Shown piece after piece: positions 13,489 through 20,052 of a stretch of DNA of 30,123 bases. Below the pieces are notes generated by a model. It was not told the origin of the DNA and ran no database searches. It saw nothing but the letters and a program-made list of their open reading frames with translations. The stretch is from RGIG8775 sp045660295. Its GTDB lineage: Bacteria; Bacillota; Clostridia; Oscillospirales; CAG-272. Numbering within the stretch: the first letter of the stretch is position 1; each line of letters starts with the position of its first letter. The DNA is taken from positions 1-30,123 of the forward strand of contig JAZRDN010000012.1 of the NCBI GenBank assembly GCA_045660295.1, written 5' to 3'. The translations under genes were made by a program, and so were the position numbers.

Positions 13489-15318
13489 TTACTCCTCGGG
13501 GAGATAGTTCTTGTAGTTCTGGAGCTTTGTCTTTGCAAAGTTTCTGGTGGAGTAATATGTCTCCTTTACCTTGGAGATCTTCTTGCTCTGAAGGTATGCG
13601 TCCTGATTGAATACTATCGGGATAACGGGCATCTCTGCAAGAAGCGCGGTCTCAGCCTCGTGAAGCACGGCTGCCTTCGCGGTTACATCAGCGGTGTTGT
13701 AAGCCTTTTCTATAAGCGCGGTGTAAGCATCGTTGTTGAAGCCTGTGATGTGAGAGGGAGTTACGTAGTAGGGCTGACCGTTCTCGTCCTTGAGGTCCAT
13801 GTCCATACCCTGTCCGGAGAATCCGAGAGCGAAGGGAGCAAGGATGCCGAACGCGTCTGTGCTGTAAGCAACGAGGTCAACAGCGGCAACCTGATAATCG
13901 CCAATAGCGAATCTTTCCTGGAAAATATCGTCTCTGATATCTACGGGGACTTCATTCGTTGTACCCATATCGTCGTTTACGATAACCTTTACATCGTCAA
14001 TAGTTACCTTGAAGCCGAGAGCCGACCAAGCGTCCTTTACCATCTTTGCGATAGCCATGTGAGTCTCGTCGTAATCAGCCACCATGATCTCAAAGCTGTA
14101 ATCGCTTGCCTTGATGCCTGCGGAGGAGAGCTTGGACTTAGCAGCCGCAATATCAGCGCTTGTGGAGATAATGCTTCCGCCGACAGTTCTGAAGTCCTTC
14201 TTTGCCGAGTCGCCGTTAAACACGCCGTAGGGAACAAGTGCGTCAGCAGCCTTTGCGAATACAACTGCCTGCGCGATAGCCTCGCGGTCGATAGCAAGCG
14301 AAAGAGCCTCGCGTACCGCCTGGTTAGCAAAGAGCTTTTCGCCGTTTATTTCAGCGTTTTCATTGAGATAATATGTATGAGTGGACATTGCGTCGGATAC
14401 CTCAGCCTTCTTTGCGTAGTCAGCGCGAAGAGAGAAGGGAATTTCGCCGACGTAGAAGATCTCGCCTGCGTCGTAAGCCTGCATGATCTCGTTTTCGGAC
14501 TTGGTGTAGTCAACAAGAAGTCTGTAAGGTGTTACCGACTTGTCAAGCTTGTCAACTTCCTTGTTTCTCATGTAGTATGCGTTTCTCTCGAGAGTAAGAC
14601 CCTTTGTATCCTTTTCGTAGGAAACCTTACGGAGAGTGAAAGGACCGCTGCAAACCATTGTAGCGGGCTTCTTTGCCCAGTCTGTGGTTCTGGAAACGAT
14701 CATCTCGCGAAGCGGAACAAGCGCGTAGCTTGTAAGGTTGCGGATAAATCCGTCGTAGTCGATGTTGGGGTTGCCCTTGTCATCGAGCTTTTCCTCGAAA
14801 TAGATCTCAAGAGTGGTCGTGTTGACCGCGTAGATCTGGAGAGCGTCGATAGAAAGGTCGCCTGCCTTTACCGCACGGGCGTTTTTGATTTCGAAAAGCA
14901 GAGAAGCCGCCTCGCTGGTAGCCTCAACCTCAAGGATACGCTTCCAAGCGAAAACAACGTCGTTGGCGGAGATCTGAGTTCCGTCACTCCAGTATGTGGG
15001 CTTGAGCTTAAGGGTGAGCTTGTACTCGCTCGCCTTAGCGTCCTCGTAGATAGAATAGGTGTCAACAAGCTCTTTCTTAACCTTTCCGTCCTCGTCAATC
15101 GAGAAAAGGGGCGCGAAAAGAAGGCTGACCACCTTCAACGCCGAGGCGTTGTTATATGCGTTGGCGGGGTCAAAATCATAGACCTCGTCTGCAAGATACA
15201 TGGATATGTACGCACCTCTGTCCTCATCTTTTTCCTGTTCCTCCGAGCTTCCGCAGGAAACGAAGCAGGTTACGAGCATAAGAAGTGCCACGAGTAAAGC
15301 AACGATACGCTTAGTCAT
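13489..15318 (-). CDS. Peptide/oligopeptide ABC transporter substrate-binding lipoprotein (family 5)
   Basis: A 609-aa extracytoplasmic solute-binding protein of the OppA/DppA type. The signal peptide is MTKRIVALLVALLMLVTCFV, with the lipobox Cys at C22 (FVSC), then an acidic Ser-rich linker. SBP_bac_5 features follow: LKPTYWSDGTQISANDVVFAWKR split across strands, FANQAVREALSLAIDREAI, and the late PVIPIVFNQDAYL block. It captures peptides or related ligands for an ABC importer, but no permease or ATPase gene is adjacent, so it is an orphan component here. The ATG at 15318 follows AGGAGGAATAA. It has a strong promoter (15399-15371) and is monocistronic. Confidence 0.9.
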   Translation of the reverse strand: MTKRIVALLVALLMLVTCFVSCGSSEEQEKDEDRGAYISMYLADEVYDFDPANAYNNASALKVVSLLFAPLFSIDEDGKVKKELVDTYSIYEDAKASEYKLTLKLKPTYWSDGTQISANDVVFAWKRILEVEATSEAASLLFEIKNARAVKAGDLSIDALQIYAVNTTTLEIYFEEKLDDKGNPNIDYDGFIRNLTSYALVPLREMIVSRTTDWAKKPATMVCSGPFTLRKVSYEKDTKGLTLERNAYYMRNKEVDKLDKSVTPYRLLVDYTKSENEIMQAYDAGEIFYVGEIPFSLRADYAKKAEVSDAMSTHTYYLNENAEINGEKLFANQAVREALSLAIDREAIAQAVVFAKAADALVPYGVFNGDSAKKDFRTVGGSIISTSADIAAAKSKLSSAGIKASDYSFEIMVADYDETHMAIAKMVKDAWSALGFKVTIDDVKVIVNDDMGTTNEVPVDIRDDIFQERFAIGDYQVAAVDLVAYSTDAFGILAPFALGFSGQGMDMDLKDENGQPYYVTPSHITGFNNDAYTALIEKAYNTADVTAKAAVLHEAETALLAEMPVIPIVFNQDAYLQSKKISKVKETYYSTRNFAKTKLQNYKNYLPEE

Positions 15319-15370
15319 TTTTTGTTATTCCTCCTATAATAATCCTGTTACACAGAATACTATTCAATAC

Positions 15371-15399
15371 ATTATACCACTAAAAACAAAATTTATCAA
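15371..15399 (-). promoter_or_regulatory. Promoter of the peptide-binding protein gene
   Basis: Minus-strand TTGATA (15399-15394), a 17-bp spacer and TATAAT (15376-15371). Confidence 0.8.
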
Positions 15400-15447
15400 C
15401 ACTATAAATCAGACAAATTCAATCTTTGGATAAATGCACAATAATAT

Positions 15448-15477
15448 GCGTAAAAACTGTGCAATTTGAACATATTA
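15448..15477 (+). promoter_or_regulatory. Possible forespore (sigma-G-type) promoter of gpr
   Basis: GCGTAA (15448-15453), a 17-bp spacer and CATATTA (15471-15477). The -10 fits the sigma-G consensus CATnnTA and the -35 resembles GnATR with one mismatch. No sigma-A promoter is evident for gpr. A small hairpin with a U-rich tail (AGAGTA/TACTCT, 15504-15528) lies between this site and the gene, which is awkward for the assignment. Confidence 0.35.
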
Positions 15478-15587
15478 GAACAGGACAAGCCTGTCAACAG
15501 AACAGAGTAAAGTATACTCTTTTTCTTTGCGTTAGTCAAGAAAAAGTTTGTTAATTTTTCAAAAAGTTTACAAAGGAGAGTTGAAAA

Positions 15588-16361
15588 ATGTATAAAAAGC
15601 ACGACACGCCAAGCGAAATCTGCGACCTTGCCTGCGAATGTGGGGCGGCAGGCGGATTTCGGCTTGTGGGCGAGACCGAGGAGCATATTTACTGTACAGT
15701 ATCGCGCGCTAATATAAATAATGAGGAATCAAGACTTATTTCAAAGCCCGCGGGGCGTTACGTAAGCCTGTTTTTTGGCAACGTGTGTGAGCTTGATCCG
15801 GAAGCGCTTGGTGAAATTTCCGAGCTTTTGGCGCGCGAGCTTGCCCAAATGAGCGAGAAGCTGTCGGGTGCTGAGAAGCCCAAGGTGCTTGTGGTGGGGC
15901 TTGGGAACAGGGATATTGTTTTTGATTCCTTGGGGGCGAGGGTCTGCCAAAGACTCAGCCCCGACGGCGAACACCTTTTCGTGTTTGAAACGGGAGTTCT
16001 CGGAGATAGCGGAATAGAGAGCCAAAGAATGGTGAAGTCTCTCGCGGCTTGTGTCGGAGCCGATTTGGTGATTGCGGTGGATTCACTGGTGGCGCGGAGC
16101 GAGACGCGAGTGGGACGCGTTATACAGCTTGCCGATAGCGGAATCTCGCCCGCAAGCGGAGTTGGCAGACATTTAGGAGAGATAAGCCGAGCTACGGCGT
16201 GCGTTCCCGTTATCGCGGTTGGGCTTCCGTCGGCACTTTTTGCGGGTGATGAGCTGTCTCGCGGCGGTTATCTGGCTGTGCCCGAAACGGCGTTGCTTAT
16301 AGCCGAGAACGCTGCCGAGCTTATCGCTGACGGAATAAAAAGATTTATTCCTGACTTGTGA
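15588..16361 (+). CDS. gpr: Germination protease GPR (spore endopeptidase), short form
   Basis: GPR degrades small acid-soluble spore proteins during germination and is made in the forespore as a zymogen. Family landmarks are VLVVGLGNRDIVFDSLGARV, the FETGVLGDSGIESQRMVKSL region, DLVIAVDSLVARSETRVGR, IQLADSGISPASGVG and VPVIAVGLPS; the conserved Asp residues in the GLGNRD and IAVDSLVAR segments are kept. It is 257 aa, well below the 320-370 of Bacillus GPR. The N-terminus has PSEICDLACEC where RTDLA-like sequence and a propeptide are usual, so zymogen control may differ. The ATG at 15588 follows AAAGGAGAG. Its presence implies a sporulating host or recent ancestor. Confidence 0.87.
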   Translation: MYKKHDTPSEICDLACECGAAGGFRLVGETEEHIYCTVSRANINNEESRLISKPAGRYVSLFFGNVCELDPEALGEISELLARELAQMSEKLSGAEKPKVLVVGLGNRDIVFDSLGARVCQRLSPDGEHLFVFETGVLGDSGIESQRMVKSLAACVGADLVIAVDSLVARSETRVGRVIQLADSGISPASGVGRHLGEISRATACVPVIAVGLPSALFAGDELSRGGYLAVPETALLIAENAAELIADGIKRFIPDL

Positions 16362-16453
16362 ACCGAATTCGGAATAAAAAATGCGAAAAAGCATCAAAAA
16401 TTCCTGAAAAAGAAAAAAAGTTTTCGAAATAAAGAAATTTTTTGAAAAAACTC

Positions 16454-16482
16454 TTTACAAACCGAAAAAAATGTGGTACAAT
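16454..16482 (+). promoter_or_regulatory. Promoter of the XRE/S24 regulator gene
   Basis: TTTACA (16454-16459), a 17-bp spacer and TACAAT (16477-16482). The palindrome CCGAATTCGG lies about 80 bp upstream (16363-16372). Confidence 0.7.
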
Positions 16483-16520
16483 AAGCACGTATAAACCTAC
16501 CGAAGATTGGAGGAGTGTAT

Positions 16521-17312
16521 ATGGATTACATTGATAGAATCAAAAAAATCAAAAGCGAACGTAAGATAACTAACGACAGACTTTCGGAAATGACGTGTAT
16601 ACCGCTCGGAACTCTCAGCAAAATTCTTGCGGGAATAAGCGACTCTCCAAAGCTTTCCAACATTGTGGCAATCTGCAACGCGCTTGGTTGCTCTCTTGAT
16701 TACATTATTATGGGAATTCCCGAAAATCATAACAACTATACGCTCGAGTCGGGCGAGATAAAGCTGGTTGAGAATTACCGCAAGCTCGATACACACGGAA
16801 AGGAGCTCTGCGCTTTGGTCGTTGATAAGGAAATGCAGAGAGTTACCTGCTCGGAGTATTCCGAGAAGTCGGGCGAAAAGGTGCTTTCTCCCGAGGAAGT
16901 GCGCGCGAAAATATTAAACGCGGGCATCCCTTCACGCTTTGGCAAGCGCGCTATAATGCTTTACGACCTTCCCGTGTCTGCAGGAACCGGCGAATTTCTT
17001 GACGAGGGCACTGGCGAGGAAATCTACATTCCCGACAATAACAAGACCTCCGAGGCTGATTTCGCGCTTAAGATAAGCGGTAACAGCATGGAGCCTAAGT
17101 ATAGGGACGGGGATATTCTGCTTGTGTCGGATTGTGACAGCGTAGAGGTAGGCGAGCCGGGTATATTCCTGCTTGACGGAAGCGGATATTTCAAGATATT
17201 CGGCGGCGACAGACTTATTTCGCTTAACAAGAGCTATGGCGATATCATGCTCAAGGATTTCCAGAGCGTGTGGTGCGGCGGACGCGTTATCGGCAAGCTC
17301 AAGCGCAGATAA
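16521..17312 (+). CDS. XRE-family HTH regulator with S24 (LexA/CI-like) peptidase domain
   Basis: A 263-aa regulator. Residues 1-65 form an XRE/Cro-CI helix-turn-helix (IKSERKITNDRLSEMTCIPL then GTLSKILAG). Residues about 145-263 are an S24 self-cleavage domain: Ala-Gly site A154-G155 in YDLPVSAGTGEF, nucleophile S189 in ISGNSMEPKYRDGD, and general base K225 in GSGYFKIF. The G155-S189 and S189-K225 spacings match LexA (34 and about 37), so autocleavage is plausible. ATG 16521 is the start because GGAGGAG (16509-16515) precedes it; the upstream in-frame GTG lies within the SD. No phage or SOS genes adjoin it, so its targets are unknown; the downstream flippase and its own promoter are candidates. 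Confidence 0.88.
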   Translation: MDYIDRIKKIKSERKITNDRLSEMTCIPLGTLSKILAGISDSPKLSNIVAICNALGCSLDYIIMGIPENHNNYTLESGEIKLVENYRKLDTHGKELCALVVDKEMQRVTCSEYSEKSGEKVLSPEEVRAKILNAGIPSRFGKRAIMLYDLPVSAGTGEFLDEGTGEEIYIPDNNKTSEADFALKISGNSMEPKYRDGDILLVSDCDSVEVGEPGIFLLDGSGYFKIFGGDRLISLNKSYGDIMLKDFQSVWCGGRVIGKLKRR

Positions 17313-17357
17313 TAAAGGAATTTAACAGTTCTCCTATTTAGAATTGAATTGATGACA

Positions 17358-17388
17358 TGGCGGACCTCGGTTCGCCACGTTCTTCTTT
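17358..17388 (+). terminator. Likely terminator of the XRE/S24 gene
   Basis: TGGCGGAC/GTTCGCCA stem with one G-T pair and a CTCG loop (17358-17377), followed by CGTTCTTCTTTT. Overlapping palindromes AAAAAACGTTTTTT (17393-17406) and TTTTTTCGAAAAAA (17401-17414) follow directly. Confidence 0.5.
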
Positions 17389-17470
17389 TGGCAAAAAACG
17401 TTTTTTCGAAAAAAGAACACGCCCTTCATTAATAAAATCGGATTCACCGGGCAAATAATAAGCATGATAC

Positions 17471-17518
17471 TTAGGCAAGAGTAACAAAACCGAGTTCGGA
17501 ATATTATCTCTTGCCTAA
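17471..17518 (+). promoter_or_regulatory. Two-tier inverted repeat just upstream of the flippase gene
   Basis: An 11-bp perfect inverted repeat, TTAGGCAAGAG (17471-17481) with CTCTTGCCTAA (17508-17518). The 26-bp centre contains CCGAGTTCGG (17490-17499), itself able to pair. The SD AAGGAGAA starts 5 bp later. A weak promoter TTCACC-17-GATACT (17443-17471) would place the start site inside the left arm. It could be an RNA leader structure or a DNA operator. Confidence 0.5.
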
Positions 17519-17536
17519 AAATAAGGAGAATTGCTT

Positions 17537-19060
17537 ATGAATGAAATTACCGTGCCTGCGGTGCGCTCGTCGAGACGGACTGTGCTTAATTTGGTGTGCA
17601 GTATAGCCGAGCATCTTATTTCCGGTGGCGTGGCGCTTTTTTTGACGCCCTTTCTTATCGACAGACTCGGAATAGAGCTTTACGGGCTTTACCCGATAGT
17701 GCTGGAGCTTGCGGCACTTTTTGGGATAGCCTTTGGCGTTGTCAACTCTACCTCGGGCAGATATATCGCCATTGAGGAGGAGCGAGGAAACGGCGAGAAT
17801 GCTTCAAAATACTTTTGCGCTACCTTTTTTTCAAACGCGGCGATAGGAATCGTGTTGCTTTTGCCTATGGGTATGCTCGTGGGCTTTTCAAATCGCTTTT
17901 TGGAGATTCCCGCGGGGGCGGTCGGTGAGTTAAAGGTGTTTATGATACTCACCTTCGCGGCTGTGGCGGTTGATGCGCTTGCCGCCGCCTTCGGAAGCGT
18001 GTACTATATCACAAACCGACTTGACCTGCGCGCGGGGCAGCAGCTTGTAAGCGTGGCGGTAAAAGCGGCTTTGCTGGCGTTGCTTCTTTTTGTATTCGAG
18101 CCGTCGTTGGTAGGCGTGGGAATTGCCATTCTCGCATCAAGCGCGGTGGGCTCGGCTGTTCAAATAATCGCCTCTCGTAAGCTGACCCCGTCTCTAACGC
18201 TTTCGCTTTCGGCGTTTTCGCTGTCGTCGGCGCGGCGGCTGATGGCGTCGGGGCTTTGGTATTCATTTAACCGAGTGGCGTCGGTCATGATGTGCGGTGC
18301 GCTTCTTATAATGGCGAATTCCTTTTTCAAGCCCGCCGTGTCGGGCGCTTATTCGGTGGCTTTCGTGTTCGTCAATGCCTTGAGCGGGGTTATCATGACC
18401 CTTGCGGCGGTTTTTGTGCCTGTGAGCGCAAAGTGCTTCGCAAGGGGAGAGCGCAACCGCTTGCGTGATTCGTTGGCGAGAGACGAAAAGGTGGTCGGCT
18501 ATTTCGCCGCCGTGGCGGTGTCTGTGGCTTTAGCCTTTTGCGGTGATTTTTTCAGACTTTGGCTTGGTGAGGACGCAAATCGGCTTCTGATAACCCTGTC
18601 GGCAGTCTTGCTTGTGCCGACACTGTCGCTTGCCTGCGCAACACCGATAATAAACGTGGGAATGGTGATGAACCGTACCCGCAAGCTGTCTCTGCTTTTT
18701 TTGTGTGGGGGACTTCTTACGCTTGCGGCGGCTCTGGCGGTGATATTTTTTACGAATATGGGGATAATGGGACTTGCCGCCGTGTCCTGCGCGGCGCAGA
18801 TAGTCTGGTACTCGGCGGCTGTGCCTTGCTTCGCCTGTAAGGTGTTGTCCTGCTCTCCAAAAAACTTCTTTTTCCCAATTTTGAGGACTTATTTGGCGGC
18901 GGGAGTGTCGCTTGGCGTCTGCCTCGCGTTGCAGGCGGTGTGCAGAATAAATACCTGGCTTGAATTTATCATTGTCGGCGGCGCGGCGGCGGTGATTGCG
19001 GCAGTAGTGGCTTTTTTCTGCGTTTTTAAATCCTTTGATAGCTTTAAAATAAGGTTGTAG
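17537..19060 (+). CDS. Polysaccharide/lipid flippase (MATE/Wzx/MurJ-like superfamily)
   Basis: A 507-aa polytopic membrane protein with about 12-14 hydrophobic segments. The N-terminal layout (amphipathic start, GGVALFLTPFLIDRLGIELY, then GLYPIVLELAALFGIAFG) and the long alternating hydrophobic blocks are those of the Wzx/RfbX polysaccharide flippase group of the MOP superfamily. Such proteins translocate undecaprenyl-linked glycans or related lipids. No glycosyltransferases or polymerase surround it, so the cargo is unknown. ATG 17537 is the start (AAGGAGAA at 17523-17530); an in-frame TTG two codons earlier is unsupported. It is preceded by the inverted repeat at 17471-17518, and its stop codon abuts the promoter of the next gene. 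Confidence 0.8.
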   Translation: MNEITVPAVRSSRRTVLNLVCSIAEHLISGGVALFLTPFLIDRLGIELYGLYPIVLELAALFGIAFGVVNSTSGRYIAIEEERGNGENASKYFCATFFSNAAIGIVLLLPMGMLVGFSNRFLEIPAGAVGELKVFMILTFAAVAVDALAAAFGSVYYITNRLDLRAGQQLVSVAVKAALLALLLFVFEPSLVGVGIAILASSAVGSAVQIIASRKLTPSLTLSLSAFSLSSARRLMASGLWYSFNRVASVMMCGALLIMANSFFKPAVSGAYSVAFVFVNALSGVIMTLAAVFVPVSAKCFARGERNRLRDSLARDEKVVGYFAAVAVSVALAFCGDFFRLWLGEDANRLLITLSAVLLVPTLSLACATPIINVGMVMNRTRKLSLLFLCGGLLTLAAALAVIFFTNMGIMGLAAVSCAAQIVWYSAAVPCFACKVLSCSPKNFFFPILRTYLAAGVSLGVCLALQAVCRINTWLEFIIVGGAAAVIAAVVAFFCVFKSFDSFKIRL

Positions 19061-19089
19061 TTGACAAAATACGCGATATCGGGTATAAT
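19061..19089 (+). promoter_or_regulatory. Perfect consensus promoter of the HELSH membrane protein gene
   Basis: TTGACA (19061-19066), a 17-bp spacer and TATAAT (19084-19089). It begins at the base after the flippase stop codon. Confidence 0.88.
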
Positions 19090-19121
19090 TGACGTAGTTT
19101 GAATCGGACGGAGGTGATATA

Positions 19122-19961
19122 ATGCTCGACGGCGTTCTTACGGCGCTTGCCAATTTGTTTGTGCAGATAGCTTTTACGGCGGGGATAGTGGGACTTTGCG
19201 GAATGTTTATTTCGTTTTGCAACCGATGCTTTTACGACTGTCTCGGCGATACGGCGTTTTTTATCGTCCGCTTCAGCGGCATTATAGGCACACCCGTTCA
19301 TGAGCTTTCACACGCGCTTATGTGCCTCCTTTTCGGTCACAGAATAACCAAGGTGCAGGTATACAATTTCAAAAAACGCACCAAGACACTCGGTTTTGTG
19401 GAGCACACCTATAACCGTAGGAATCTGTATCACCAAATGGGCAATTTCTTTATCGGAATAGCGCCTATCGCGGTGGGTGGACTTGCGGTGACGCTTTTTG
19501 TGCGTCTCCTGACTCCGTGGATGTATAACGACATGATGCGTGAGATAACCGATGTTATGACGGCATCGGGTACGGGGATTTTGGTCGAGATAGTCAAGGG
19601 CGTCGTGTCGATAGTCGCTTCGTTCTTCTCGTTTTCGAACCTCACAAGCTGGCGTTGGTGGCTTTGCATAGTTCTCGCTTTTGCGATATCCATTCATATG
19701 GAGATAAGCCGTTCGGATATCAAGGGGGGGCTTAGAGGTCTTGCCGTTATCGCCGTTATGCTTTTCGTCGTTGACCTGGTGCTTGCCTTCCTTTTCCCGA
19801 ACGCGCTGTTGGTGGTGACCTCGGCGTTTGTAAACGCGGGACTGTATCTGGCGATGTTTTTGATGATTCCCGCTATTTTTGCGGGGATAGTCATAATGAT
19901 TTCGGGTTTGGTCTACCTTGTCAGAGAGCTTGGAAAGAGCATAGCGAACAGTAGGGCGTAG
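19122..19961 (+). CDS. Membrane protein with HExxH zinc-metalloprotease-like motif (HELSH)
   Basis: A 279-aa integral membrane protein with about five to six hydrophobic segments. In the second segment lies GTPVHELSHALMCLLFGHRI, giving HExxH as H60-E61-L62-S63-H64. The placement in a membrane helix and the following GNFFIGIAPIAVGG segment resemble M50-type site-2 proteases or M50-like membrane proteins, but I cannot identify the expected third metal ligand, so catalysis is uncertain. Its function is unknown to me. Expression signals are very strong: a perfect consensus promoter and GGAGGTGAT just before ATG 19122. It follows the flippase by 61 bp and ends at a 14-bp terminator stem. Confidence 0.75.
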   Translation: MLDGVLTALANLFVQIAFTAGIVGLCGMFISFCNRCFYDCLGDTAFFIVRFSGIIGTPVHELSHALMCLLFGHRITKVQVYNFKKRTKTLGFVEHTYNRRNLYHQMGNFFIGIAPIAVGGLAVTLFVRLLTPWMYNDMMREITDVMTASGTGILVEIVKGVVSIVASFFSFSNLTSWRWWLCIVLAFAISIHMEISRSDIKGGLRGLAVIAVMLFVVDLVLAFLFPNALLVVTSAFVNAGLYLAMFLMIPAIFAGIVIMISGLVYLVRELGKSIANSRA

Positions 19962-20003
19962 AAGTGCGGTGTGAACACAGCGTCTCCCGTTTTACGCAAA
20001 GTC

Positions 20004-20037
20004 AAAGAGCCGTTTCCTCGGGAAACGGCTCTTTTTG
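20004..20037. terminator. Bidirectional terminator between the HELSH gene and the glycosidase gene
   Basis: Perfect 14-bp stem AAAGAGCCGTTTCC-TCG-GGAAACGGCTCTTT (20004-20034), with more T on the plus side. It serves the two converging genes. Confidence 0.88.
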
Positions 20038-20052
20038 CTTGTGCCTATTAAA

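Noticed and set aside
13660..15297. 545-codon open frame on the plus strand
   Set aside because: Antisense to the peptide-binding lipoprotein gene, which has a signal peptide, promoter and RBS; the plus frame has none.
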